A stretch of DNA of 64,000 nt, from NCBI GenBank assembly GCA_029964075.1, contig CM057138.1, positions 9,170,932 through 9,234,931 of the forward strand, given 5' to 3'. The translations under genes were made by a program, and so were the position numbers. The notes beneath the pieces were generated by a model. It saw only the letters and a list, made by a program, of their open reading frames with translations, ran no database searches and had not been told where the DNA came from. Every line of letters starts with the position of its first letter. Positions within the stretch are counted from its first letter, which is position 1. Shown here piece by piece: positions 9,521-19,120 of the stretch. The stretch is from Patiria pectinifera (lineage: Eukaryota; Echinodermata; Asteroidea; Valvatida; Asterinidae).

Positions 9521-10588
9521 ATGGCAACGGAGGCGAGTTTAATGACTCAGTTAGTCTCTGAACTAGCGAACGCGTTAAAACAGAATAGTGCCACCAGGGA
9601 ACGACCGATCAAACTTGAGCGGTTTAAGGGAAAGCCAGTGAGGGCAGGAGACCCGACGCTGAAGGAGTGGTTAGAGGAAGTTGATATTTACTGTAGGCAG
9701 TGCAACATCCCAGAGAAGGGGAAAGCTCAAGTGATAGTTGATCATTTGGCTGGACCTGCGCGAGTAGAAGTAAAAAGTAGGGAAGATGTTAAATCCAATC
9801 ACTCGCTCTTGATTAAACTGCTTTATAACCAGTTTGGGGGAGGGGAGACACTACAGTCCCTTCAGAAGGTTTTCTTTGAAAGAGGGCAATTAGAAGATGA
9901 GTCCCTGATGGATTTCTCCCGTGCCTTAATTAGGATGTATGAGAGAATTTTGCGCATAGCTCCCCAAGATGAGAGAGATTCCTTAGAAAAACTGAAGGAC
10001 AAAACTCTTATCAATCAGTTTGTGGCAGGAGCGCGCGGACAAAGCGCACGATTTGAGGTGAAGAGATTGCAGCTGTCTAACTCTGGCTAAACCTTCAACC
10101 ATTTCAGAGATGCCGCACTGGAATTGTTCAAAGATTTCGAAGTCACTACCAAGGCTAAACACAGTCATGTGCGCCATGTAGATGTAGATTGTCCGGTCAA
10201 TGATGATAGTGTAGATAGGTCGTTTGATATCGGTGTTAAGGTCGATACATTGTCAGCGGGTGTAGACCCTAAGTTGCAACAGCAACAGTCTGACATGTTA
10301 AAATGCATGCAGGATATGCTTGGTCAAATGAGCAAGCAGCAGGAACAAATTACGTTCTTGATGCAGTGCATGTTGCGCACACAGGCGGCAGAACAAGCCG
10401 GTCCACAGGGGAATAGTCAGTTCCCAGGTCGGTCAGTGATTTGTTATAAGTGTAGAAAGCCGGGTCATTACAAGTCTCAATGTCGTTCCCAGCAAAACTC
10501 TGACAGAATTGGAACCCAAAACATGGAATCGGGTCAAGCAGGTGCCACAAAAGCACCTGACAGTCAATCTAAGCCTGCGTTAAACTAA
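9521..10588 (+). CDS. gag: Gypsy Gag polyprotein (one in-frame stop)
   Basis: Gag forms the retrotransposon's intracellular particle and packages its RNA. The ATG at 9521 (MATEASLMTQ) is chosen because the protein-like sequence starts there; the open frame upstream to 9386 looks like leader. The N-terminal and central part has capsid-like helices (LKEWLEEVDIYCR, ESLMDFSRAL). A CCHC zinc knuckle, C-Y-K-C-R-K-P-G-H-Y-K-S-Q-C, lies near residues 308-321, before a polar tail. An in-frame TAA at 10088-10090 interrupts it after about 189 residues. The same frame stays open on the far side to the real stop at 10586-10588. So one substitution, sequencing error or readthrough would account for it. The gag stop overlaps the presumed frameshift signal into pol. 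Confidence 0.9.
10579..10585 (+). promoter_or_regulatory. Putative -1 ribosomal frameshift heptamer GTTAAAC
   Basis: In gag phase this reads G-TTA-AAC directly before the gag stop TAA (10586-10588). Pol is in the -1 frame, and that frame is open across the site, from just after a TAA near 10570. GTTAAAC is a known slippery heptamer in nidoviruses. The position is exact for a Gag-Pol fusion. A downstream pseudoknot was not worked out. Confidence 0.6.
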
Positions 10589-10602
10589 AGGCCTCCACTT
10601 CC

Positions 10603-13600
10603 GTGGGCCGGGTGGTGGAGGAGAGTCACAAGGGGCCCTTGCCGTGTAATGCACTTGTTGGGGAGGGAGCGTTGCCTAAGTTGTCTGCGGATGAATTACT
10701 AACAAAGTTAGTTAGAGAAAGCCCTCGAGCTGAGGCTACACTGGCTGGAGTGCCAGCCACGTGTATTCTTGATACAGGCGCAGAGACCTCCCTAATGAGT
10801 GAGACATTTTATCAGGAACATTTGGCCGACAAAATAAGGGGTGTAAAACCACTGGGTACTTACCTTGAAGTGTTTGGTGTGGGTGGTTTGGAGGTTCCAA
10901 TCACCGGATATGTAGAAGTACCGCTTACTGTTTTTAACAAAACCGTTGAGGCTAATTTTTTAGTGGTAAAGGACTCCTGCGACGGTGGATTGCTAAATCG
11001 TCGGAACAGTCCATTGATTTTGGGGTGTAATGTTCTGGAAATGTTTAAGGATCTTGTTGTAGAACAAGGGCAAGGTGACAGTGAAGCTTGGAATGTGACT
11101 CTCCAGTGGTATAGGCTTACCAAAGGGCAAAGTAAACAGACTGACAGGGGGACTAAAGATTCTAGTGTTGTAAACCAAGTTGCTGCACGTACTAGTAGAC
11201 ATGAAATAGCCATTCCACCTCGGCAGGTGAAGACTGTTAGTTGTCACATTAGGGCACCAGTTCATGTGTTTAGGAACAAAGTTGTGATGGTGGAAAGTAC
11301 ACAATTCGGTGTACAGTCAGAAGGTGCATCTAGTAGTACATGTAATTTGAGCGCAGCGGCTAAAGTATACGACTCATGTGAACTCACAAATGGAAAAACG
11401 GTATCGGTTGTAATTGCAAACTTGGGAACACAATCCATGGTGATACCACCATACTCGAAGCTCGCAATGGTGGTTGAGACTTCAATCTCCGATTGTATCG
11501 AGTTGAATCAGACACAATCCGGTGTGAGTGTGTCAGTCAACCATGTACTGGTTGAAAATCCGAGAAACTTGAATGATGAAACATTTAAGTCTGGCTCAGA
11601 ACAACAAAGAGAAGAGTTTACCTTCTCAGATGGAAGCAAGCATTTCTTGCCTCCAGGTTTAGATCTTACTGCTTGCAGTTTAAGTAGTAAGGAGAAGGAG
11701 CAGCTTGCACGTCTCATACAGAAGCATGACCACGTGTTCTCAAAAGGAGAGTTTGATGTTGGATACTGCGACCGTATCCCTCACAGAATTAACACGGTGG
11801 ATAACACTTCGGTTAATGAACCTTATAGGAGGATTTCACCTCACTGTATCCAGGAGGTGAAGACCCTCTTGCAAAACTTGTTGGATCAGGGGATCATAAA
11901 ACGAAGTGAGAGTCCTTATGCAAGCGCGGTCGTGTTGGTGAGAAAACGGGATGGTTCGTTGCGTCTATGCATCGATTTCAGAAAGTTAAACGCAAAGACT
12001 GTTCGCGATGCCTTCCCTCTACCGCGCATAGAGGAGTCACTAGAGGCTCTACAGGGTGCTAAGTATTTCTCTGCGATCGACTTAGCTCATGGCTACCATC
12101 AGGTTGCCATGGATCCTGGTTCTGTAGAGAAAACAGCATTTCGCATTCCCTTTGGGTTATACGAATTCACACGAATGCCGTTCGGGTTGGCAAATGCGCC
12201 AGGGACGTTTCAAAGGGTAATGGAGCAGTGTTTGGGCGACATGAACTTATCAGAGTTGCTGATATATCTAGATGATATATTAGTGTTTTCTTCTACTGTA
12301 GAAGAACATTTGGAACGCTTAGACAAGGTTTTCTCTAAGCTTGGAGAGTTCGGCTTGAAAATTAAGGGCAAAAAGTGTTCCTTGTTTCGCAGCGAGGTGC
12401 ACTATCTCGGGCATGTTGTCAGTGCACAGGAAATCTCGGTCGATAGCGACAAGATACAACGTGTTCAGGATTGGCCAGTGCCAAAGGGGCCAGAGGAACT
12501 TCGGTCGTTCCTAGGCCTGGCGAGCTATTATCGTCGTTTTGTAGAAGGTTTTGCCAAGGTGGCTGCGCCGCTGCATGCTGTGCTGCCTCCTGTCAATAAG
12601 GGTAAACCTCGATCGACCACCGGGTTTAAGTGGGGTTCAGAGGCGCAGACTGCGTTTGAGAAGCTGAAGCAATTGTTAGTGCAGGCCCCAGTGTTGGCCT
12701 ATCCTGATTTTACGCGACCCTTTGTGCTTGAAGTTGATGCTTCCTTAAAGGGGCTGGGTGCTTGTTTGGTGCAGCGCGATAACGAGGGGAGGCTTCATCC
12801 TGTCGCTTATGCGAGTAGGGGTTTAAGGGGTGCAGAGTCGAAATACCCAGATTACAGTTCGTTCAAGCTTGAGTTGCTGGGCTTAAAGTGGGCAGTCGTG
12901 GATAAATTTCGAGACTATTTGATCGGCAGCACATTCACAGTTTTAACGGATAATAATCCGTTGGCACACCTGAACACAGCTAAGTTGGGTGCCAGTGAAA
13001 TGAGATGGGCAGCACAGCTTGCAGCGTTCAGCTTTGACATTAAGTATCGGTCAGGCGCCAGCAATCGTTGTGCGGATGCTTTAAGCCGGCATCCGAGAAA
13101 CTGCTCCTCGGAGGTAGTTGAAGGTGTTCTTCAAACGAAGACCCATTCAACTTCAGTTCCATTACATGTAGGTGCATGTAATTCCAAGTGCGCGTTCACG
13201 AAGGATAAGCCGTTAGAATCCGGTCCGCCAGGAGTCTTTCCGTCCTGGTCCAGTGAGCAGCTTTTAGCTCTTCAAAGGTCTGATCCATTGTTGAGTATTG
13301 TTTGGGAACGCTGGGACCAGAGTTGGTCACCGGGAGAAGTAGTACACGGTGATCGGGAAGATCCACCCGGGTTGAAGCATTGGTTGTGGCAGTGGTCGCG
13401 CTTTGCGGTGCGAGACGGTGTCCTGTGTAGAAGGGTTCAAGATCCTGTGGTTGGGGAGGTATTTCAAATACTTATGCCCGAGACCATTCGCTCTAGGGCT
13501 ATGGAAGGCTGCCACGATGGTTGGGGTCATCAGGGGGTTACACGAACGTGTTCACTTTTGCGCAAGCGCGTTTATTGGCCGAACATGACCGCAGATGTGC

Positions 13601-14760
13601 GGGCTCACATACGGAAATGTGAACGTTGTGTGGCGGCGAAGGTGTCCGAACCCATTCCGAAGGTTGCGATGCGTCACTTATTGGCTTTCCGGCCCTTGGA
13701 AGTTTTGGCCATTGACTTTGTTAAGATTGACAGGGGTCGTGGTGGATACGAGGATATTCTTGTTATGACCGATGTGTACACGAAATATACTCAAGCTGTA
13801 CCATGTAGGGACCAATGTGCCGAAACTGTCGCTAAGGTGCTCAGAGACAGTTGGTTTACGAGATTCGGCATCCCAAACAGATTGCATAGCGATCAGGGTA
13901 GGAATTTTGAGGGGGAATTGGTCCGTGAACTATGCACATTGTATGGTATCAAAAAGTCACGAACGACGCCGTATCACCCGGAAGGAAATGGGCAGGCAGA
14001 AAGATTCAATAGAACCTTGTTTGGATTGATCAAGTCATTCAGCGAACACGAGCGCAAACGATGGCCTGACTTTTTGTCACACCTTGTTTTTGTTTACAAT
14101 TCCACACCTCACTCCACCACTGGCGTAACCCCGTACACATTAATGTTCGGAAGGGAACCATTAATTCCATTGGACCAAATTTTGGGTAGGACAGATAGTA
14201 ATTGGGAACAGAATTTTGTAAGGGAACAATCGGAGCTGCTTGAGAGAGTAGGGGCCTTGGTAAGAGAGAGGGTAGAGAAGAGAGCACGTCAGAACGAAAA
14301 CGCACATAGTAACAGAGCTACTGCGGCACCTTTACCAGTGGGTTCACGGGTTCTTTTAAGGAAATGCGCGTTCAAGGGCCGTCACAAACTAGAAGACGCG
14401 TACGGTAGAGAATCGTATGTAGTGGCATGGCAGAATGTCCACGGGGATGTTTATCGCATTCGACCAATTAATGGAGGACCGGAGAAGACGGTCAATCGTA
14501 AATATTTACGAGTGGATCCACTTGCAGATCCAGAGTCTGGCGATGACATTGAGAGTAGTGATGAGTCCGAAAACGACTTTATTGTGACCAAGTCTGAACC
14601 AAGTAACTCAGCAGTTGACCGAGGGGTACAGGATAATAAAGTAGGGGAGCCCCATAGGGTCTCAGAGTTAGATCACAAACAACCTCGGAGAACATCACAG
14701 AGAAGAACTAAGGGTGTTCATTCCAACCCACACAGGCTGCCCTGTTCTGTTCTGAAATAG
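10603..14760 (+). CDS. pol: Gypsy Pol: protease, reverse transcriptase, RNase H, integrase
   Basis: Intact open frame of 1385 codons; the true product is probably a Gag-Pol fusion, since no ATG sits at the 5' end. An aspartic protease motif D-T-G-A is at residues 57-60. RT runs from about residue 400, with LRLCIDFRKLN, FSAIDLAHGYHQV and the catalytic YLDD at 555-558. RNase H follows, with the first acidic site in FVLEVDASLKG, then TDNNPLAHL and CADALSRHP. The integrase has a zinc HHCC region near 13507-13640. Its DDE residues are in AIDFVK, LHSDQG and PEGNGQAERF, and the C-terminal part is GPY-like (YVVAWQNVHGDVYRIRP). It copies the RNA into DNA and inserts it. No break was seen along 4.1 kb, in line with a recent insertion. 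Confidence 0.97.
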   Translation: MGRVVEESHKGPLPCNALVGEGALPKLSADELLTKLVRESPRAEATLAGVPATCILDTGAETSLMSETFYQEHLADKIRGVKPLGTYLEVFGVGGLEVPITGYVEVPLTVFNKTVEANFLVVKDSCDGGLLNRRNSPLILGCNVLEMFKDLVVEQGQGDSEAWNVTLQWYRLTKGQSKQTDRGTKDSSVVNQVAARTSRHEIAIPPRQVKTVSCHIRAPVHVFRNKVVMVESTQFGVQSEGASSSTCNLSAAAKVYDSCELTNGKTVSVVIANLGTQSMVIPPYSKLAMVVETSISDCIELNQTQSGVSVSVNHVLVENPRNLNDETFKSGSEQQREEFTFSDGSKHFLPPGLDLTACSLSSKEKEQLARLIQKHDHVFSKGEFDVGYCDRIPHRINTVDNTSVNEPYRRISPHCIQEVKTLLQNLLDQGIIKRSESPYASAVVLVRKRDGSLRLCIDFRKLNAKTVRDAFPLPRIEESLEALQGAKYFSAIDLAHGYHQVAMDPGSVEKTAFRIPFGLYEFTRMPFGLANAPGTFQRVMEQCLGDMNLSELLIYLDDILVFSSTVEEHLERLDKVFSKLGEFGLKIKGKKCSLFRSEVHYLGHVVSAQEISVDSDKIQRVQDWPVPKGPEELRSFLGLASYYRRFVEGFAKVAAPLHAVLPPVNKGKPRSTTGFKWGSEAQTAFEKLKQLLVQAPVLAYPDFTRPFVLEVDASLKGLGACLVQRDNEGRLHPVAYASRGLRGAESKYPDYSSFKLELLGLKWAVVDKFRDYLIGSTFTVLTDNNPLAHLNTAKLGASEMRWAAQLAAFSFDIKYRSGASNRCADALSRHPRNCSSEVVEGVLQTKTHSTSVPLHVGACNSKCAFTKDKPLESGPPGVFPSWSSEQLLALQRSDPLLSIVWERWDQSWSPGEVVHGDREDPPGLKHWLWQWSRFAVRDGVLCRRVQDPVVGEVFQILMPETIRSRAMEGCHDGWGHQGVTRTCSLLRKRVYWPNMTADVRAHIRKCERCVAAKVSEPIPKVAMRHLLAFRPLEVLAIDFVKIDRGRGGYEDILVMTDVYTKYTQAVPCRDQCAETVAKVLRDSWFTRFGIPNRLHSDQGRNFEGELVRELCTLYGIKKSRTTPYHPEGNGQAERFNRTLFGLIKSFSEHERKRWPDFLSHLVFVYNSTPHSTTGVTPYTLMFGREPLIPLDQILGRTDSNWEQNFVREQSELLERVGALVRERVEKRARQNENAHSNRATAAPLPVGSRVLLRKCAFKGRHKLEDAYGRESYVVAWQNVHGDVYRIRPINGGPEKTVNRKYLRVDPLADPESGDDIESSDESENDFIVTKSEPSNSAVDRGVQDNKVGEPHRVSELDHKQPRRTSQRRTKGVHSNPHRLPCSVLK

Positions 14761-14790
14761 TCTTGGTGTGAGGGTTTAGTCTGTGGCTGC

Positions 14791-15678
14791 ATGGGACTCG
14801 GACATACTCTGTGGAAGAGACTTGGGGTATCCAGTCTTCCTGTGAGTGAGTCCGACCCCATGTGGTCGCCTTGCTCTACTTCTCACTTGGAAATGGTCCA
14901 TGCGGCTCAGGCCGGTGTATGCATGTACATGATGTACCACTTGGTAAATAAGCATTACCAGTTGGGTTTTGAAATTACAAAATGTATTCAGTTCCAGAAG
15001 AATGTAAATCTAAAGATTATAAAGTGCATGATTTATATAGACAAATTGTTTGAAGCTCGAGTTGAAGAGGGGGAGATACCCTCTAGCACCATTACCATTA
15101 TGGGATTTGTGTTATTTGGACACAGTTTTGTAAGGCGTTTCTCAGGAAGGCGAGAAGCAACAGTAAATATAGATTTAGAGAGGAAAAGAGTACCTCTTTC
15201 TTGTTTGGGGGAAGGAGGATTGACACTAAGTCGCATTAATGCCAATCGTTGTCGTTATTACCGTATGATTGCCAGAGTACAGCCCTCTATTTTGATAATT
15301 GATCTAGGGGCTAATGATTTGGTTACAGTTGGTGTATCATCAAAGGATGTGTTTGACTTCCTTTGTTCCTTTGTTCGGGATCTGCCAAGGTTTGGTATTA
15401 GTCCTTGTGTAGTGGTGTTTTTGCCTGTCTTGCCACGTACAGGTAATATGAGGCCGAATCAGGTATCTGTCTCTGAATTTAATGAGAAGGCAGAGGTCTT
15501 CAACAAGCTGCTTGAAGCGGAAACTCTTAAGGAGGACCGTTGGTGGGTCTGGCATCACCGTGGTTTGAAGCACCCACGTTTTAATCTGGACGGTGTGCAC
15601 CTCAATCGATGGGGAATGTCCCAATACGAGAGAACCCTCAGACAGCTTGTTAAATTTTTCGAAAGTAAATTTTGGTAA
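14791..15678 (+). CDS. Third ORF of the Gypsy element: SGNH/GDSL-hydrolase-like protein
   Basis: Open frame of 295 codons in the position where some LTR elements carry env. From an internal Met at 15100 the sequence has the blocks of SGNH hydrolases. Block I is G-H-S-F (Ser codon 15124-15126; His replaces the usual Asp of GDS). A glycine-rich block follows (LGEGGL), then block III G-A-N-D (15307-15318), and block V D-G-V-H-L-N (15589-15606) with the Asp/His pair. Such enzymes cleave ester bonds, for example acetyl groups on sugars. The first about 100 residues are not conserved-looking, so translation may begin at 15100. No signal peptide or membrane segment is evident, so it does not look like an envelope protein. 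Expression may be from a spliced RNA. Esterase domains are known in ORF1 of some LINEs. Confidence 0.7.
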   Translation: MGLGHTLWKRLGVSSLPVSESDPMWSPCSTSHLEMVHAAQAGVCMYMMYHLVNKHYQLGFEITKCIQFQKNVNLKIIKCMIYIDKLFEARVEEGEIPSSTITIMGFVLFGHSFVRRFSGRREATVNIDLERKRVPLSCLGEGGLTLSRINANRCRYYRMIARVQPSILIIDLGANDLVTVGVSSKDVFDFLCSFVRDLPRFGISPCVVVFLPVLPRTGNMRPNQVSVSEFNEKAEVFNKLLEAETLKEDRWWVWHHRGLKHPRFNLDGVHLNRWGMSQYERTLRQLVKFFESKFW

Positions 15679-15827
15679 ATATTAAAAAGGAACCAGACAC
15701 ATTGTTAAAGCATTTAGCTTTATTCTTAATGTTTTATTTAGTGCTTAACTTGTTATAGTAATGTTAGCGTTTATAAATCTTTAAATCGAGGTGATCTCCA
15801 GGAGAAGATCAATTCAGTAGGGGAGTT

Positions 15828-16552
15828 TGTGGAGAAATGACTTATGATAGTGATTTGTTGTTGATCATTCACAAATTTGGCCAACAGAGGGCGCTTGCCT
15901 ACCCACCGTTAAATTGCCAATAAGCTGGCCTGCCCAGGTGTGTGCACAATATTCTAAAAATAGAACGTGTATCCATGCAGCGCAGGGATATGTCTGCAAA
16001 GACTGGCATTCGGTGTCGTGTAAGATAATATAGGGCCTCGTTAATTATTGTTTGGTGCTTATAAAAGACTGTATCTCACATAATTTGGTAGTTAAGTATA
16101 CTCTGTGTATATTACTAAGGTTCTTTAGAGTGATACAAAAGCTGTTTATTCTAAGAGAAGGGAGAGGTAACCCAGACAGCGGTAAACAGGCTTCGCGGGG
16201 CAGTGCTCCGGAACTAGTGTCAAACGAGAAGGGATAGAAATCTGGGTCAGTCACGGGAAAGAGATGAGAGGAATGGCCTCCGAGTTGGGGAAAATACAGA
16301 GATAAATCCCCCGAATTCCGCTGGAAATCATGATGAAGGCTACTGTCTGCCGTGCTTAGCCTGGTGCAGCGACTGGCTACCTCCTTCCCTTCGACTCAGA
16401 GCAACCAATGAAGACGAATGAACATTAATGAATGAATAAATAATCAATGATTCTCCCGTGAAACTTAATCTCCACTGTGTGTACGTGTGTGTATGTCAAC
16501 TCGCCCCCAACGAGACTCTGAAGCCCCACGGCGCTACTCCGCGCTCACTACA
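15828..16552 (+). repeat. 3' LTR
   Basis: Appears identical to the 5' LTR. It is preceded by a short purine-rich stretch (AGTAGGGGAG, 15817-15826) that would serve as polypurine tract. It is followed by the CAATG target duplication. Confidence 0.95.
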
Positions 16553-16607
16553 CAATGTAAAAAACTATGTACATGTACTGTAGGTTTTTCCGGCCAATTT
16601 CCCGAAA

Positions 16608-17000
16608 TGTTCGTTCACTTCTGAAAATCGGTCATTTACGGCCAAATTACGGTACCTGTGCATTCATTTACGCAAGCATACCTTTTTGCGCAGAGTTCTG
16701 GAATACAATTTCGTGAATGTGCAATAAAAAGTACGTTTTTTTTCTCATTCAAAACAGCAGATTGGCTTGCATTACATAACATTAACCTAAATGTGAAATA
16801 GAATGGTCAATGTTTGAAATCGCCCTCTAAAAGCGAAAATGAAGTCTTGTAAATGAATCTGAATGAGCATAGACAAATCACTTAATTGATTGAACTGAAA
16901 TGGAATCCGAATGCTCTGGTAGCGAAAATGAAACGCAGGTTTAGAGCAATTCTAAAATTCAGACGAAAATGAATGACCAGTTTTCAGAAGTGAATGAACA
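16608..17000. mobile_element. MITE-like segment with inverted ends
   Basis: TGTTCGTTCACTTCTGAAAA at 16608 and its near reverse complement, ending at 17000 (…TTTTCAGAAGTGAATGAACA), form inverted ends with one mismatch. The interior is AT-rich with no ORF. No clear target duplication was found. A non-autonomous DNA transposon is likely but not proven. Confidence 0.5.
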
Positions 17001-17107
17001 CCCATATTAACAATAAGAATGTAATGCAGGTTTTCCTTTTGATTTGGTTTGTTGCTGATGGAACCATTATGCCAGGGCATTACAGCTCAGCATTTGAACT
17101 GCCTTAC

Positions 17108-17296
17108 CTTGATCATCTGGGTGGCATACAGGTTCCAGGCTCCATCTTCCATCATCACAATAGGCATATTCAGCGGCTGGATCTTGTAATGTATAACCTG
17201 GGTTACACTCGTACCTTATGGCGGACCCATGCTCATAACGATCGCCCTGGATAAGGCGGTAGCTACCATGCATAAGGTAAGGATCACCGCACCGGA
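17108..17296 (-). CDS. Sushi/CCP domain exon
   Basis: A 189-base internal exon on the minus strand between TTGAACAG and GTAAGGC, phase 1 at both ends. It encodes one complete CCP domain. The cysteines are in the contexts RCGDP (Arg codon split by the splice), YECNPGY, YAYCDD and EPVCHP, with Trp in GRWSLEP. The typical GYTL turn after the second cysteine is present. The same phase and strand as the exons at 20523-20732 and 1213-2099 support one gene. The Gypsy element and the Polinton-like element lie in the next intron downstream. Confidence 0.85.
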
Positions 17297-17363
17297 CTGT
17301 TCAATACAAAGATATACCACAATTTTAGGTTAGATATAGCTATCAAAAAATATATCATGTCAT

Positions 17364-17780
17364 CAGGAGCAGCGGAAAGGGGCGAGGGCCCTCCCCAATT
17401 TAGCAAAGTGCCCCTAAAATTCCAGATAATTTGTTTTCAATTACCATTTCCCTAAATGATATAGAGAGGTCTGATATGAATGAGGAATATAAAAAACCAA
17501 GCCCCAAAACCCTTACAATGCGCCCTGAAGCGGCCACACAATGCGTCGTTATCCTTATGGTGGGTTTTAAAGAGCGCCCCCTATTTTGGAATATGGTACT
17601 GTCCCCCCTCCCCCTCCCCCCATTTGATTTTACGGAGGCCAAGTGCCCGGTGGAAAAAAAACGTGTCGACATTTCAGCACAGGTGTAACCCGCCCCCCCC
17701 CCTCCCCCCAAGGAATATGCTGATGCACCGACGGAAGATGCCTTTTACAGAGCAAGTGCCCCTTTTGGTGATGCACGCAT
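17364..17780 (+). mobile_element. C-rich hAT-like repeat copy
   Basis: Starts CAGGAGCAGCGG and aligns with 7036-7495, for example both contain TGATATAGAGAGGTCTGATA in the same place. The right end is less clear and may be truncated. The frames in it are chance. Confidence 0.6.
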
Positions 17781-18150
17781 TGTAAGGGTAACGTATGTAA
17801 CAATTTAACAGTGTAATTTGTACTTTTGAAAAATGTATTTTTGATGATTATGAACAATACAATCAATCTGAAGCAGCTTATTAAAAAAAGTTACCTATAG
17901 AAAACCATACATGTACTTTTTGAGAAATCTGTAAGAATGTCAATATGTAAAAACACTAGTGCCCACAATTTTCACTGGAAAAGTTGTCCAAACCACATTC
18001 TCCGTGTCATGGCAAACACGGCTAAAGAAGAAGGTGTTTCTTATTGTGGATTCGAAAATCGATCCCTTTAATTTTGGGGATTCCATTATACAGAAAACGA
18101 CTCACCTCATTTATATTTGCAGAGTAGCATCAACAGGTTAAGAAATTCTC

Positions 18151-18525
18151 ATTGAAATACCTGGACATACCATGGTTTGAGACAGTAATTTGCGGGATCA
18201 TGAATATGTATGTCGCGGGTCAAAGTTTACGGGCTTTGATTGGATATCGTGTAATATATGCGCATCAGAAATTTTCGACCGATTTCGGTCGAAACTATAA
18301 AGAAACACATAAGAATTCGCCACGGTTGCGTCAAGGCTATCTTCCGCCTCGACTTAATACTGTACGGCTGTTTGCGGAAGTGTGTGTGGGGCGTACGTAC
18401 ATGCACCCAAAGCACACGCAAGGGTCGTTGGGGCTAACGGTATAGTACAACATTGTGTTGCTGCCCGCGCGGTATAGCGGGAACAAGCTCATAATGGGAA
18501 CAAGCTGATAGCCTTGGTCAAGGCT
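18151..18525 (+). repeat. Dispersed repeat, copy 1 (partner 48797-49160)
   Basis: Shares with 48797-49160 the order: ATTGAAATACCTGG, a CATACCATGGTTTGAG block, ATTTGCGGGATCAT, GATTTCGGTCGAAAC, and a terminal hairpin AGCCTTG-GT-CAAGGCT. About 375 bases, with indels against the partner. It resembles no class I can name and has no ORF of note. Confidence 0.7.
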
Positions 18526-18589
18526 AGTTTGACATTGCTGCCCATTGCTTGCCTATACAATGTCCTACAAGTAGCGTGGCCGGATGATG

Positions 18590-18770
18590 TCTGATTATTG
18601 GTTGATAGAGAGGCTACTCTGTCGGAATACTTGCACCTCCTGGAAAGAGCATCAGCAAATATATTCGTCTTCCTGGGCAGATGCGTGGCCTGAAGAGAGA
18701 TCTGATGTGGAATACACCAACTGAAAAGCTCCAAAGTGGCAAGACACAGAGATGGAGAGTAACTCCACAC
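18590..18770 (-). pseudogene. RNase H scrap of a DIRS-like retrotransposon
   Basis: A minus-strand frame contains ISLQATHLPRKTNIFADALS followed by RR. This fits the end of the RNase H domain in DIRS-type tyrosine-recombinase elements (…I-x-L-x-A-x-H-[IL]-P-x-x-N-x-x-A-D-x-L-S-R). A Gypsy origin is possible because the NxxADALSR word is shared. No recombinase was found nearby. Degraded and incomplete. Confidence 0.45.
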
Positions 18771-19048
18771 TTCGTGATACTACAGACTCGGACTTCTCCA
18801 TGCAGGTGGGGATCATGATCTCTCCCCGGCACGCTGACCTCCACGACAATATCAATGTTGGGAACCTGAACAGGGTGTGTGTAGGCGTAGGCGTAGTGTG
18901 CCGGGAACTCCCGCAACAGAGTGTCCGGCATGTTCACTAATCCTGTAATGACAAATGCAGTAATGCCGTATCCTGGGATACCATGCAGCTGCGAATCGTT
19001 TGGGCCCTGAATGTACTCACGTGGATCGTTTGGCAAAAATGACCACAT
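18752..19048 (-). other. Open frame of unknown nature
   Basis: About 95 residues are open from an ATG inside the palindrome's left arm (MWSFLPNDPREY…). The sequence is not low-complexity and looks protein-like (PGYGITAFVITG, VPNIDIVVEVSVPG), but I recognise no domain. It may be part of the same decayed retroelement as the neighbouring RNase H scrap. Confidence 0.3.
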
Positions 19049-19120
19049 GTGAGGGTTACAACCGTGTGGAAAATATCGATATTTCCCACACTGTTGTAAC
19101 CCTCACATGTGGTCATTTTT
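19035..19120. repeat. 86-base near-perfect palindrome
   Basis: Two 43-base arms meet without a spacer at 19077/19078 around AAATATCGATATTT. 41 of 43 positions pair. The outer words are AAAAATGACCACATGTGAGG and its complement. It can form a long cruciform or RNA hairpin. Confidence 0.95.

Larger units (their letters stand above)
8109..16552 (+). mobile_element. Gypsy-type LTR retrotransposon, 8.4 kb
   Basis: Two 725-base LTRs (8109-8833 and 15828-16552), beginning TGTGG and ending CTACA, flank gag, pol and a third ORF. The 5-base target duplication CAATG lies at 8104-8108 and 16553-16557. Domain order is protease, RT, RNase H, integrase, which is the Gypsy (Metaviridae-like) order. I see no difference between the LTRs, so the insertion is very young. 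Gag nevertheless contains an in-frame stop. Confidence 0.95.
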
